64,000 nucleotides of DNA from Geomicrobium sediminis (GTDB lineage: Bacteria; Bacillota; Bacilli; Bacillales; Marinococcaceae): contig NZ_JAFBEC010000005.1 in assembly GCF_016908595.1 (NCBI RefSeq), positions 217,349-281,348 on the forward strand, given 5' to 3'. How positions within the stretch are numbered: position 1 is the first letter of the stretch; each line of letters begins with the position of its first letter. The notes below the pieces were generated by a model. That model ran no database searches. It saw only the letters and a list, made by a program, of their open reading frames with translations, and was not told where the DNA came from. This document shows positions 52,467 to 61,578 of this stretch, piece after piece. The translations under genes and the position numbers were made by a program.

Positions 52467-53921
52467 TTGAGATCCTTAAAACAGCGACCCCTTAAACGAT
52501 ATACTGTTGGCAAATTCCTATTGCTTTTGCTTCCGTTTTACATTGTGTTTATGATTTATGGCATTTACAAACCTTTTCCTGATGAATCATTAAGCTACGA
52601 TAGTGGGTGGCACGATGTATCCTCGGCACAACTTTTGCTTGATGAAACGTTTACGGATAACGGGGCGACCGTTCATGACCATGTGATTTTTGAGAAAGTC
52701 GAAGAAATGATCAATGAAGCAGAGTCTTTCATTCTCGTTGATATGTTCCTTTTTAATGATGAATACCCAGCTGACCTGGACTTCCCTACACTTTCCAATT
52801 GGCTTAGTGCTCAACTAGCTTTAAAGAAACAAGAAAACCCTGATATGACCATTGTTGTTACGACAGATCGCATAAATAGCTTCTATGATAGTCGTGAACC
52901 AGCACATATAGAGTTTATGAGAAGTGTGGGTATTCATATTGTCTGGACGGACATGTCAAAAGCTCCTGACTCTAACCCGATTTACTCCGGAGCTTGGCGT
53001 GCGTTTATGCAATGGTTTGGGACACCAGCGGGTGGGTATTTGCCGAGTCCATTTAGCTCGGAAGCCGAGCCCGTTACACTACGAGGATACCTTGATTTGC
53101 TTAATTCAAAAGCAAACCACCGTAAAGTCGTGCTAACTGAACAAAGCGGGCTCGTCACATCCGCAAACGCTCACGATGCGAGTGCTTACCATTCAAACGT
53201 TGCCTTTTATGTAGAAGGGGAACTTGTTCATCATTTATTAGAAACAGAAAAAGCAGTCGCTCGTTTCTCTGGAGCAGAAGACGTGCTAGAAACGTTAGAA
53301 GCCAACCCAACAAATCAGGGAGCAGACGAAAACATTCAAGGCAAAGTCGTCACAGAGTATGCCATTAAAGCGGAAATTTTGCGCACCCTTCAAGAAAGTG
53401 GTGAAGGAAGCGAAGTCTGGCTTGGCTTGTTCTATCTCTCCGATCGTGATGTGATTAATGAATTGAAGGATGTTGCAGAAAGAGGCGCCATCGTTCGATT
53501 GATTTTAGATGGGAATAGCGAAGCGTTTGGGCATGAGAAAAACGGGGTACCCAACCGTCCTGTTGCAGATGAACTTGAGCGAGCCCATTCGAACATTCAA
53601 GTTCGTTGGTACAATACGGACGGTGAACAATACCATACAAAAATGATGTACATTACAAATGGTAATCAAGCCGTCGTTACTGGTGGTTCAGCTAACTTTA
53701 CGAGACGAAACTTAGATGACTACAACTTAGAAACAAACGTGATGTTTGCAGGATCTACTGACCATGAGATGATGCAACAACTAGATAAGTACTTCGTTCG
53801 CTTATGGAATAACGAAGAAGATCAGCAATACACTTTACCGTACGCTCATTACGGTGAACAATCCCAATGGAAATATTGGCTATATCGTGTTCAAGAAAGC
53901 ACTGGTTTATCAGCGTTTTAA
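52467..53921 (+). CDS. phospholipase D/cardiolipin synthase-like membrane protein
   Basis: A 484-residue protein with one N-terminal helix (about 12-32) and two PLD repeats. The first reads HRKVVLTE and the second HTKMMYIT, so the HxK pairs are present but the Asp of HxKxxxxD is Glu in one and Thr in the other. SAN motifs (VTSANAHD, TGGSANFTRR) follow each. I chose TTG at 52467, 7 bases after GAGGTG; an ATG at 52446 is possible. It would act on phospholipids at the membrane; activity uncertain. Confidence 0.78.
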   Translation: MRSLKQRPLKRYTVGKFLLLLLPFYIVFMIYGIYKPFPDESLSYDSGWHDVSSAQLLLDETFTDNGATVHDHVIFEKVEEMINEAESFILVDMFLFNDEYPADLDFPTLSNWLSAQLALKKQENPDMTIVVTTDRINSFYDSREPAHIEFMRSVGIHIVWTDMSKAPDSNPIYSGAWRAFMQWFGTPAGGYLPSPFSSEAEPVTLRGYLDLLNSKANHRKVVLTEQSGLVTSANAHDASAYHSNVAFYVEGELVHHLLETEKAVARFSGAEDVLETLEANPTNQGADENIQGKVVTEYAIKAEILRTLQESGEGSEVWLGLFYLSDRDVINELKDVAERGAIVRLILDGNSEAFGHEKNGVPNRPVADELERAHSNIQVRWYNTDGEQYHTKMMYITNGNQAVVTGGSANFTRRNLDDYNLETNVMFAGSTDHEMMQQLDKYFVRLWNNEEDQQYTLPYAHYGEQSQWKYWLYRVQESTGLSAF

Positions 53922-54028
53922 CCAAAATAAACGCGTTGCCTTCAATAGGGGTGCAGACATAAATGAACGTAGTCTGCACCGTTTATTCGTCGACTGGCCT
54001 TACCAACCTTGCTCAATAAGGAGAATTT

Positions 54029-54502
54029 ATGTTACTTATTGCTTCTTACCTCATCGTCTTATTGTTACTTAGTGTTGTATCCGGCGTGTTTCTCCTCGCC
54101 TTAGGGTTTGCAGGTTCGTTAACGCCATTTCAACTCGTCATCGCCTTAAGCGTTGCACTCATCATGTCCTTTTTAACGTTCAACTCTTATTTCCGTCGGC
54201 ACATGCCAGAATCCGATGTGCTTGAAGAGCTGAGGACTCGCAACTTCCATGTTATGTTGCTCTTCATAAGCCTTTGGTTAGCAACATGTAGCACCTTGCT
54301 CTCTTCGTTGTTCGTTACACCCTATCACGTATGGATCTTTTATCTAACCCCTTTTCTCCTAACGTTTGTCTGCCTTCTTCTCGTCCGTTATGTTCTTCAG
54401 AAAAAAGTTCAGTACTCACTTGCTTTTCCTACGATCGTCTTTGTTGTTACCGTCACGTATACGGTACATCTGTTCATCATTTATTTCAAAGAGCTCATGT
54501 GA
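54029..54502 (+). CDS. four- or five-helix membrane protein, unknown
   Basis: A 157-residue hydrophobic protein. Helices lie at about 2-25, 32-48, 68-88, 93-113 and 125-150, separated by the polar loop YFRRHMPESDVLEELRTRN. AAGGAG precedes the ATG. It follows the PLD-like gene by about 105 bases and may share its transcript. No family recognised. Confidence 0.6.
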   Translation: MLLIASYLIVLLLLSVVSGVFLLALGFAGSLTPFQLVIALSVALIMSFLTFNSYFRRHMPESDVLEELRTRNFHVMLLFISLWLATCSTLLSSLFVTPYHVWIFYLTPFLLTFVCLLLVRYVLQKKVQYSLAFPTIVFVVTVTYTVHLFIIYFKELM

Positions 54503-54608
54503 TGATGAAAGATCAATTAACGATAAGTAAAGCGAGTATTTCTCAACATCTCACGATTTTATATCTAGCGTAGTTAGTGTATGCCAAACAGGGCAGTAAG
54601 TCTTATTA

Positions 54609-54647
54609 AAAAAGCCAGAATCGATGGTTTGTCGATTCTGGCTTTTT
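54609..54647. terminator. bidirectional terminator
   Basis: Sixteen-base stem AAAAAGCCAGAATCGA / TCGATTCTGGCTTTTT with a 7-base loop, between the membrane protein gene and tatC. Confidence 0.88.
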
Positions 54648-54650
54648 CGC

Positions 54651-55403
54651 TTATGCCTCTGTGCTTTCTTCCTTGTTTGCTTCTTTGCTTGCTTTTCTCT
54701 TAATTACCTTTTTCGATACGTATATTCCGACTTCGTACAAGATAATAAACGGAATTACCACAAGAAATGGTGTAAAGAAATCTGGTGGTGTAATTAACGT
54801 TGAAATGACTAAGAGAAAGAAGTACGCATATTTTCTTGATTTTGCAAAGGTCTCTGGTTCAACAATACCTAAAGACGTTAAAGCCATAATGATTAACGGC
54901 AATTGAAAAACAAAACCTATTGGGATCGTCGTCATCATGAGAAATGAAAAGTACTCAGACGCTGTGATCATCATGTTAAAATGCATTTCACCTAGCTCAA
55001 TAAAGAACATAAACGCAATCGGATGGATGACAAAATAACCAAACGAGAGTCCTAAGACGAAGCAAAGAAATACAGCAGGTATGTAGTTGAACATCAGTTT
55101 AGACTCACGGTCACTTAACGCAGGTTTAACAAATCGCCATGCTTCAAAAACGATGTATGGCAGTGATAAACCAACACTAAGTATTCCAGACAAATAAAAA
55201 TACAATTTAATGGCATCTAGCGGACCGAGCATAACGAGCTCAAAGTCACCGACTAAGATATCCATGTAAAATCTCAACAATATAAACATGGTAATAAAAA
55301 GTAATGAAAAAATGATGAGTGTTCGAATGACAGCTCCTCGTAACACGGAGATATGATCCAATGTTGGCTGTCGATCCATTTCCTCAGTTGTAGTTCCACT
55401 CAT
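54651..55403 (-). CDS. tatC: Sec-independent (Tat) translocase subunit TatC
   Basis: A 250-residue six-helix TatC, the receptor for twin-arginine signal peptides. Conserved regions: the N-terminal cytosolic segment [12 protein letters not shown] (normally HLxELRxR), the [15 protein letters not shown] loop, [15 protein letters not shown] and [15 protein letters not shown] chose the ATG at 55403 by family length, although the ribosome site is weak. The open frame extends to 55559 across a palindrome, so a longer form is possible. It pairs with the TatA gene at 55847. Confidence 0.85.
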   Translation of the reverse strand: MSGTTTEEMDRQPTLDHISVLRGAVIRTLIIFSLLFITMFILLRFYMDILVGDFELVMLGPLDAIKLYFYLSGILSVGLSLPYIVFEAWRFVKPALSDRESKLMFNYIPAVFLCFVLGLSFGYFVIHPIAFMFFIELGEMHFNMMITASEYFSFLMMTTIPIGFVFQLPLIIMALTSLGIVEPETFAKSRKYAYFFLLVISTLITPPDFFTPFLVVIPFIILYEVGIYVSKKVIKRKASKEANKEESTEA

Positions 55404-55846
55404 GGCAACAGACCTGTTACTAATAACGCGTAAAAAGCCTCTTTCGTAACTCCGAGAGACATTCTTCGCTTTGAAACTGTTACTAGTAACAGTTTCACCT
55501 CGCTTTCCTATGTTAATCATTACGAGCGTTTTTTGATAGATTCCCTTCAGCATGAGCATCCATTAAGGTTCAATCCACTTTCATTTAATCAACCGTGTTT
55601 ATGACCGATGCTTATGTTCGACTCGTATCGTTTCTTAAGTAGACTATTGTGACTTGCCCCTTAAATTAGTTGTATGTATTCGTTCAAACGAAAAAAGTTA
55701 ATATCGTTTACATGCTATGAAAATATAATAGATTGAACAGGAACCCCAACTATTAAATATAGCGATACTCCATCCATCTGTCTATACTTATCTTCTTTAA
55801 TTTCATGCTAAATACGAGGAAAAGCTGAGAACAAAGTTCTCAGCAA
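55404..55846. other. tatA-tatC spacer with palindrome
   Basis: 443 bases between tatC and tatA. Near tatC lies a perfect 22-base palindrome (55474-55495, arms AAACTGTTACT / AGTAACAGTTT), and a weaker copy of its core (CTGTTACTAATAAC) at 55414. GAGGTG stands just before the palindrome on the minus strand. This suggests a separate, regulated tatC transcript. The remainder is AT-rich without recognisable genes. Confidence 0.5.
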
Positions 55847-56080
55847 TTAATCTTTCTTTTGATCATCATGAGCAATCGTCGTAACTTGAGCATCTTTCGG
55901 AACGTTCTGTTCAGACTTAGGCTCTTCATCATCCATTAACTTGTTCGTCGTCTTCTTAAATTTTGAAATCGTTTGCCCAAACGCTCCACCGATTTCTGGT
56001 AACTTCTTCGGCCCAAAGATCAACAATGCTAATAGTAGAATAAGAATCAAACTCGGAATTCCGATGTTTAATGGACTCAT
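55847..56080 (-). CDS. tatA: Tat translocase subunit TatA
   Basis: A 77-residue TatA. The N-terminal membrane helix ([17 protein letters not shown]) is followed by the [22 protein letters not shown] amphipathic helix, split here as [14 protein letters not shown] then QTISKFKK, and an acidic tail. The ATG at 56080 lies 7 bases after GGAGGG. It forms the protein-conducting complex with TatC. The ribosome site overlaps the stop of an eroded GMC oxidoreductase gene, the probable former Tat-linked operon partner. Confidence 0.9.
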   Translation of the reverse strand: MSPLNIGIPSLILILLLALLIFGPKKLPEIGGAFGQTISKFKKTTNKLMDDEEPKSEQNVPKDAQVTTIAHDDQKKD

Positions 56081-56093
56081 ACTCATTCCCTCC

Positions 56094-56380
56094 TTAGTGA
56101 TCGTCTTCAACTAATAGTCTAGGGTCATCAATATAATCAAGAATGCCTTCTGCTGCTCGGTAAGCAAGCGCTGCAACCGTCGGGTTATTTCCGCCATTAT
56201 GTGAAAACGTAGACGCTCCTGCAACAAACAACGGATGTATCACTAGATGCCCCTATAATCGTACCACCGGTATTATGAGTCGTTTGATACGGAACAATAT
56301 CATAATCTCCAGTCGCATGGTTTACTTCTTCAACAATATCAGCACCCATCTGCTTCATGACCTTGCACTTTCTGACTAGT
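56094..56380 (-). pseudogene. C-terminal remnant of a GMC oxidoreductase
   Basis: On the minus strand one frame encodes MKQMGADIVEEVNHA and then PYQTTHNTGGTIIGASSDT. After a frameshift near 56250 it continues PLFVAGASTFSHNGGNNPTV and LAYRAAEGILDYIDD to a stop at 56094. These are the typical last blocks of GMC flavoenzymes of the gluconate 2-dehydrogenase large-subunit type (HNTGG.. and the NPT active-site region). A deletion between GASSDT and PLFVAG has removed the intervening codons. The stop overlaps the tatA ribosome site, so they were one operon. Confidence 0.75.
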
Positions 56381-56542
56381 CATTGATAAAAAAAGATTCA
56401 CATAGAGGTCTTTACTCTGTTACGTTTCTACGTTTATTTTTCTCCAATTAATGGAATAAGGGTACTACGAACTATAAAGCAGGAACGCCTTTTAACAATT
56501 CTTATTATTCAATATAAGAGGTCCTAATCGGGAGGATCGTAC

Positions 56543-56911
56543 TTGCAAAAACGTTTTGTCTGTTCATTCGTCGTCGTTGCACTTTTGGCTGGCTGTTCTC
56601 AAATTTTACAGAAGAGTGATGAAGGGTAGTCTTGGGAAGTGGAATTTCAAGCGGATCAAACGGTTGATGCGGAAGAAACCAGTACCATTACTTTCAAGTA
56701 TTTAGAGGATCCCGAAGAAGTTGAAGAATTTAGTTTTGACTCAAATACGGGTGTTACGGTTAGTGGCGCCTCCTTACATGGAAGCGAGACGTTTACATCC
56801 GGAAGCGAATGCTCAAGGTGTATGCAAACCCCTGATCAACCGATTGAGGTCGATATTCATTGGTTAACTGTTGAAGGTGAAGAATTCGAAGAATCGTTCA
56901 CCCTTGATTAA
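56543..56911 (+). pseudogene. lipoprotein gene with an in-frame TAG
   Basis: GGGAGG precedes a TTG at 56543 that opens a lipoprotein signal (MQKRFVCSFVVVALLAGCS, lipobox LLAGC). After 28 codons comes TAG at 56627; the same frame continues to 56911 with a beta-rich, acidic domain (FKYLEDPEEVEEFSFDSN, two Cys in SECSRC). Total 123 codons. The downstream part lacks its own ribosome site, so the gene is probably inactivated by one base change, or the base is a sequencing error. Confidence 0.65.
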
Positions 56912-56955
56912 TGGGATTTTCTCTTACGTTTCATCTACATTTCGGAGGTGTACAG

Positions 56956-57168
56956 ATGAGTAATTTTAAAAAAGGAATGAGGCATTCAAGATATCGCACT
57001 GTGCTCTTAAGTATTACGGCAATGCCAGTGATTGCTGTTTTAGGTTTCCTTGATGTCATACCAGTCTCCAATACGCTAGCTTGGTTAGCCCTCGCTGCGT
57101 TCATCGTTGGTTTAATCGTCTTCTTCGTTTCATTTAACGGTAAGCAATCTGCAGACTCTAAAGGCTGA
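56956..57168 (+). CDS. 70-residue two-helix membrane protein
   Basis: GGAGGTG lies 6 bases before the ATG at 56956. A basic start (MSNFKKGMRHSRYR) is followed by two helices (about 15-33 and 40-58) and a polar tail. The upstream extension to 56911 is only the continuing open frame. No family recognised; it lies in a run of small genes after the broken lipoprotein. Confidence 0.65.
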   Translation: MSNFKKGMRHSRYRTVLLSITAMPVIAVLGFLDVIPVSNTLAWLALAAFIVGLIVFFVSFNGKQSADSKG

Positions 57169-57188
57169 ACGCCTCTTACGATTGCTAG

Positions 57189-57290
57189 ATGGTGGTGGTA
57201 TTCATTAAGAAAAAATACATGCTTTACTTCGGACTCGCATTCATCGGTGCACTGATCGGCATCGCCATTTCTCAAATGACCTTTACTTAA
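57189..57290 (+). CDS. 33-residue single-span membrane peptide
   Basis: Found by reading. The frame MVVVFIKKKYMLYFGLAFIG continues with a hydrophobic ALIGIAISQM segment to a TAA that abuts a terminator. The ribosome site is unclear: the start could be the ATG at 57189 or a later codon such as the ATG of MLYFG after the GGTGGTGG stretch. Translation is plausible but weakly supported. Confidence 0.4.
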   Translation: MVVVFIKKKYMLYFGLAFIGALIGIAISQMTFT

Positions 57291-57315
57291 CGCCAAAGCA
57301 CAATTTGGCGTTTTT
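57291..57315 (+). terminator. terminator after the small-gene run
   Basis: CGCCAAA / TTTGGCG stem with a 6-base loop, followed by TTTTT. Confidence 0.8.
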
Positions 57316-57498
57316 AATTTGCATTTTCATAACCGTTCAATTTATTTCTTTTCTTTTTTTTTCATGCTTTTTAATAACGAATGTTTTATCGCTCACTTCC
57401 TCCTAGAGTGCTTCAGTGATATGGTATCCAGGATTTCAATTGCTAACTTACAACCTTATTAACCATGACAACCTTTTAACAATAGTGAAAAAATTTAA

Positions 57499-57550
57499 TT
57501 GACAATCGTTATCAGTCGCTATACACTGGCTGAGAATGATTATCATTTTC
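57499..57550 (+). promoter_or_regulatory. iron operon promoter with Fur box
   Basis: TTGACA (57499), 17 bases, TACACT (57522) form a sigma-A promoter. GAGAATGATTATCATTTTC (57532-57550) matches the 19-base Fur box at about 17 positions and covers the start site, so iron-Fur repression is expected. Confidence 0.85.
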
Positions 57551-57601
57551 GAATTCATTGCTGTCATTCGCAATTACATACACAAAGGGGTTTCGATTAG
57601 T

Positions 57602-58660
57602 ATGAAACGTTCTCATCTTTTATTTTCATCCGCTTTACTCTCACTTGCTTTAGTCGCATGTTCCGATGAATCGAGCGATACGACTTCTGCAACAACATCT
57701 GATGATGAAGGAGAAGAAGCTGCTACACCTGAAGAAAGCTCTGATGAACAAATTGTCATTGAGCATGCCTTTGGAGAAACGGTTTTGGACGAAAAACCTG
57801 AACGAGTTGCTACAGTTCAATGGGGAAATCAAGACATTGCCCTCGCATTAGGGGTTGAGCCAGTTGGCTTCTCAGCCGCAAACTATGGCGTTCAAGACGA
57901 CAGTGGTCTTCTGCCGTGGACGAAAGACCAGCTCGATGAACTCGGTGTTACCGATCCGAATATTTATCAAGATACGGATGGCTTAGACTTTGAAGCGATC
58001 TCTGACTCCAACCCTGATGTAATTCTTGCAAGTTATTCTGGTATTACACAGGAGGATTATGACTTACTTACGCAAATTGCTCCGGTCGTTGCTTACCCTA
58101 CCACGCCTTGGACAACACCTTGGCGAGAGCAAGTGCTCATGAACGCTGAAGGAATGGGAATGAAAGCCGAAGGCGAGCAATTGATTGAAGATACAGAAGC
58201 AACCATTGATGACGCTCTTGAAGATTATCCAGAAATTAAGGGAAAAAGTGTCGTTTGGGTAAACTTCTCTGCAGATGATCTATCGAACCTACACTTATAT
58301 ACACCTGCTGATACGCGTGTTTCATTCTTAAAAGAGGAATTAGGCTTAAATACACCTGACGAAGTTGAAGCGATGATTGAAAATAAAGATGAATTTTACC
58401 TTAGTTTAAGTGCAGAAAATGCCGACGTGCTAAATGATGCTGACATTATTATCGGTTATGGCGATGAAGACTTGTATGAAGCTGTAAAAGCCGATTCAAG
58501 ACTCGGTCAAATTCCTGCCATTGAACGAGGGTCTGTCGTGATGGTCGGCAATGCAACACCACTCGCTGCCGCTGGTACTCCGAATCCACTTTCAATTGAA
58601 TACACGATTGAAGAATATGTAGAACTTCTTGGAGACGCAGTCGAAAAAGTTGATGAGTAA
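57602..58660 (+). CDS. iron-siderophore ABC transporter binding lipoprotein
   Basis: A 352-residue class III solute-binding protein (FhuD/FeuA fold). Signal peptide with lipobox LALVAC (Cys20), an acidic linker (SSDTTSATTSDDEGEE) and then the two-lobed domain. Typical blocks are KPERVATVQWGNQDIALALGV and NPDVILASYSGI. GGGG-type ribosome site upstream of the ATG. First gene of a four-gene uptake operon behind a Fur box. Ligand is probably a ferric hydroxamate, citrate or catecholate; not decidable. Confidence 0.88.
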   Translation: MKRSHLLFSSALLSLALVACSDESSDTTSATTSDDEGEEAATPEESSDEQIVIEHAFGETVLDEKPERVATVQWGNQDIALALGVEPVGFSAANYGVQDDSGLLPWTKDQLDELGVTDPNIYQDTDGLDFEAISDSNPDVILASYSGITQEDYDLLTQIAPVVAYPTTPWTTPWREQVLMNAEGMGMKAEGEQLIEDTEATIDDALEDYPEIKGKSVVWVNFSADDLSNLHLYTPADTRVSFLKEELGLNTPDEVEAMIENKDEFYLSLSAENADVLNDADIIIGYGDEDLYEAVKADSRLGQIPAIERGSVVMVGNATPLAAAGTPNPLSIEYTIEEYVELLGDAVEKVDE

Positions 58661-59690
58661 TTCCCGTATTTCATCGCAAGAAAATCACGTATTTGTTCCA
58701 AAAAGGTTAACGAAAACGATTGTAATTTCCGTTGTATTGCTGATCATCGTCAGTGCTCTCTCCCTTGCCTTTGGTTCTCGTTTCGTGACTTGGAATGAAC
58801 TGATGACTGGGCTCTTTTATCCTAAACAAGATTCGTACGGGGCAAGCGTCGTTCGCGAACGCATTCCCCGTACGGTTTTTGCTCTCTTTTGTGGTGCTGC
58901 ACTCGGCGTGTCTGGTGCACTTATGCAGGCGATCACTCGCAATCCAATTGCTGATCCTAGTATTTTAGGCGTCAATACGGGTGCTGCACTATTTGTTGTT
59001 AGTGGCTTAGCCTTTTTTAATATAAGCACTGCCAGTGAATACATTTGGTTTGCGATTGTAGGAGCGATGCTAACTGCCATCTTCGTTTATGCGATTGGAT
59101 CTCTTGGACGGACTGGTGCAACACCTTTAAAGCTTGTCTTAGCCGGTGCAGCCACAAGTGCCGCTCTGTCATCGCTCGTAAGCGCCGTATTAATTCCTCG
59201 AACCGATGTAATGGATCAATTCCGTTTCTGGCAAGTAGGAAGCCTAGGATCCGCAAGCTGGAATGCAATTCTTACGTTTTTGCCGTTTCTTATAGTTGGC
59301 GTCATACTAGCAATCTGTACTGCACCTGCGTTAAATGCGCTTGCACTCGGTGATGACGTGGCAAAGAGTCAAGGTGTTCAGCTCACAACGTTGCGCATTT
59401 TCTCTGCGTTTGCAGGTGTTGTGTTATGCGCAGTCGCAACGGCCCTAGCCGGTCCCATTGGCTTTATTGGGTTACTTGCCACCCACCTTGTTCGTTTATT
59501 GCTCGGCCCCGATTTACGTATTGTCATCCCGATGGCCGCCATTGCTGGTGCGGTGGTTTTAACGTTTGCTGACGTTGTTGGTCGTGTAATCGGAAGTCCT
59601 GGCGAGCTTGAAGTTGGCGTCGTTACCGCTCTAATTGGAGCTCCATTACTAATCTACTTAGCGATTAAATTGAAAGTGCGTTCACTATGA
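58653..59690 (+). CDS. FecCD-family iron-siderophore permease 1
   Basis: A 345-residue permease with about ten helices. FecCD signatures: RIPRTVFALFCGAALGVSGALMQ, RNPIADPSILGVNTGAAL, LAGPIGFIGLLATHLVRLLLG. I place the start at the ATG at 58653, which overlaps the binding-protein stop (ATGAGTAA); upstream starts exist. It pairs with the next permease to form the channel. Confidence 0.88.
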   Translation: MSNSRISSQENHVFVPKRLTKTIVISVVLLIIVSALSLAFGSRFVTWNELMTGLFYPKQDSYGASVVRERIPRTVFALFCGAALGVSGALMQAITRNPIADPSILGVNTGAALFVVSGLAFFNISTASEYIWFAIVGAMLTAIFVYAIGSLGRTGATPLKLVLAGAATSAALSSLVSAVLIPRTDVMDQFRFWQVGSLGSASWNAILTFLPFLIVGVILAICTAPALNALALGDDVAKSQGVQLTTLRIFSAFAGVVLCAVATALAGPIGFIGLLATHLVRLLLGPDLRIVIPMAAIAGAVVLTFADVVGRVIGSPGELEVGVVTALIGAPLLIYLAIKLKVRSL

Positions 59691-60718
59691 CTACAAATTC
59701 TCTTATTACAATTAAACGCGGTCGTCAAAAAAGACAACGTCGCTGGTTACTCGTTAACCTTTTATTAATCATTACAGCTATGATTCTTTGTGTTGCCATG
59801 TTGTTGCTCGGGAATACGTTTCACCATCCTGCTGATGTATTTCGGGCTCTTACTGGTGAAACTGTTGAAGGCGTATCATTCGCTGTAAACAACATTCGTT
59901 TACCACGAATGCTCGCTGGGTTACTTGCTGGAATTGCATTTGGCATTGCCGGTAACACGTTCCAAACGATGTTACGTAACCCGCTGGCGAACCCTGAAAT
60001 CCTTGGTATTACAGCGGGATCAAGTGTTGCTGCACTATTTTGTATTTTAATCTTGCAAACGAGCCAAACCGTTACATCGTTTAGTGCTGTAATCGCAGGA
60101 TTACTTACCGTTATTGTTATTTATTTTCTTTCACGAAGTGGCTCGTTTTCCATCGGTCGACTCATTCTAGTCGGAATTGGGATTCAAGCGATGTTAAGTG
60201 CGGTTATCTCTTATTTACTTATGGTTGGGGGTCATCAAGATCTTCCTTCTGCTCTTCGCTGGCTAAGCGGAAGCCTTAACGGTGTACAGATGAATAGTCT
60301 TGCTCCACTCGTCCTTGTAGTCGTGATTTTCTTGCCGATCATTATCTTCTTAGGACGACACCTTCAATTGTTAGAACTCGGTGAACAAGCAGCAATTTCA
60401 CTAGGGCTTCGAACGGACCTAACGCGCGTTCTACTTATCGTTAGTTCCGTATGCATGATTGCGTTTGCCACATCTGTTACAGGACCAATTGCTTTCGTTG
60501 CTTTCTTGGCAGGTCCAATTGCGAAACGGATCGCTGGCGTCGGGTATTCAAATGTTCTGCCCGCTGGACTTGTGGGTGCGAATTTAGTTCTTGCCGCTGA
60601 CTTGATTGGTCAATTTGCATTTGACGTACGCTTTCCAGTTGGGATTATTACGGGAATTCTTGGTGCGCCATTCTTGCTATATTTATTGATTCGCATGAAC
60701 CGAAGGGGAAGTTTATGA
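59687..60718 (+). CDS. FecCD-family iron-siderophore permease 2
   Basis: A 343-residue permease paralogous to the preceding one. Signatures: RLPRMLAGLLAGIAFGIAGNTFQ, RNPLANPEILGITAGSSV and VTGPIAFVAFLAGPIAKRI. A basic N-terminus (KRGRQKRQRR) sets the inside orientation. The ATG overlaps the upstream stop (ATGA), and its own stop overlaps the ATPase start. Confidence 0.88.
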   Translation: MTTNSLITIKRGRQKRQRRWLLVNLLLIITAMILCVAMLLLGNTFHHPADVFRALTGETVEGVSFAVNNIRLPRMLAGLLAGIAFGIAGNTFQTMLRNPLANPEILGITAGSSVAALFCILILQTSQTVTSFSAVIAGLLTVIVIYFLSRSGSFSIGRLILVGIGIQAMLSAVISYLLMVGGHQDLPSALRWLSGSLNGVQMNSLAPLVLVVVIFLPIIIFLGRHLQLLELGEQAAISLGLRTDLTRVLLIVSSVCMIAFATSVTGPIAFVAFLAGPIAKRIAGVGYSNVLPAGLVGANLVLAADLIGQFAFDVRFPVGIITGILGAPFLLYLLIRMNRRGSL

Positions 60719-61521
60719 TAAAACCGAAGCATGATTTTCAAGCAGAAGAAATTGTCGCAGGCTACGATCAGAAGACGATTCTAAACAACGTAAGTATTGC
60801 AATTCCGAGTCATAAGATCAACGTAATTATCGGTGCAAATGCGTGTGGGAAATCCACTTTGTTAAAAACGATGGCCAGACTGTTAAAACCAGACACAGGA
60901 GCGGTTACATTAGATGGGAAGTCCATTCACCAAATGCCATCTAAAAAACTCGCGAAATTGTTAGGCTTACTGCCGCAATCTCCGATTGTCCCCGAAGGGA
61001 TTACGGTAACAGACCTTGTCGGCAGAGGACGTTACCCTCATCAATCGTTTTTTAAAGGGTGGTCAAAAGAAGATTATGCCGCAGTTGCTGAAGCGATGGA
61101 TATGATGCAAATTACAGAACTTGCAAATCGAAATATTGATGAGTTGTCTGGCGGGCAACGTCAACGAGTCTGGATTGCTATGGCACTTACTCAACAAACG
61201 GACATCCTCTTTCTCGATGAACCAACAACGTATCTCGACATTACGTATCAAGTCGAGATCCTTGATCTCTTGACCGACCTGAATAAAAAGTACGGAACAA
61301 CGATCGTGATGGTGTTACATGACATTAACCTAACTGCTCGTTATGCGGATTATATATTCGCATTACGCTCTGGTCAGCTTATAGCAGAAGGGACACCAAC
61401 CGATGTGATTACGAGTACACGTGTGGAAGAGATCTTTGATATGAAAAGCGAAGTGATTCTAGATCCAGTATCAAAGACCCCACTCGTCGTTCCGATTGGA
61501 AGACACCATCAACATATGTAA
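60715..61521 (+). CDS. iron-siderophore ABC transporter ATPase (FecE/FhuC type)
   Basis: A 268-residue ATPase. Walker A is GANACGKST (about 39-47) instead of the usual GPNGCGKST, still satisfying GxxxxGKS. Signature LSGGQRQRVWIA, Walker B ILFLDEPTTYLD and switch VLHDINLTARY complete the set. A strong terminator follows. It powers import through the two upstream permeases. Confidence 0.9.
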   Translation: MIKPKHDFQAEEIVAGYDQKTILNNVSIAIPSHKINVIIGANACGKSTLLKTMARLLKPDTGAVTLDGKSIHQMPSKKLAKLLGLLPQSPIVPEGITVTDLVGRGRYPHQSFFKGWSKEDYAAVAEAMDMMQITELANRNIDELSGGQRQRVWIAMALTQQTDILFLDEPTTYLDITYQVEILDLLTDLNKKYGTTIVMVLHDINLTARYADYIFALRSGQLIAEGTPTDVITSTRVEEIFDMKSEVILDPVSKTPLVVPIGRHHQHM

Positions 61522-61525
61522 TAAT

Positions 61526-61578
61526 AAACCCACCAAAGAAGCAGGTACCCTCCAAGTACCTGCTTCTTTGGTGGGTTT
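61526..61578 (+). terminator. long perfect terminator of the iron operon
   Basis: A 23-base perfect stem (left arm starts AAACCCACCAAAGAAGCAGG) with a 7-base loop, ending in GGGTTT. Longer than usual terminators; flanked on the left by AATAATAAACC and thus potentially active in both directions. Confidence 0.85.
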
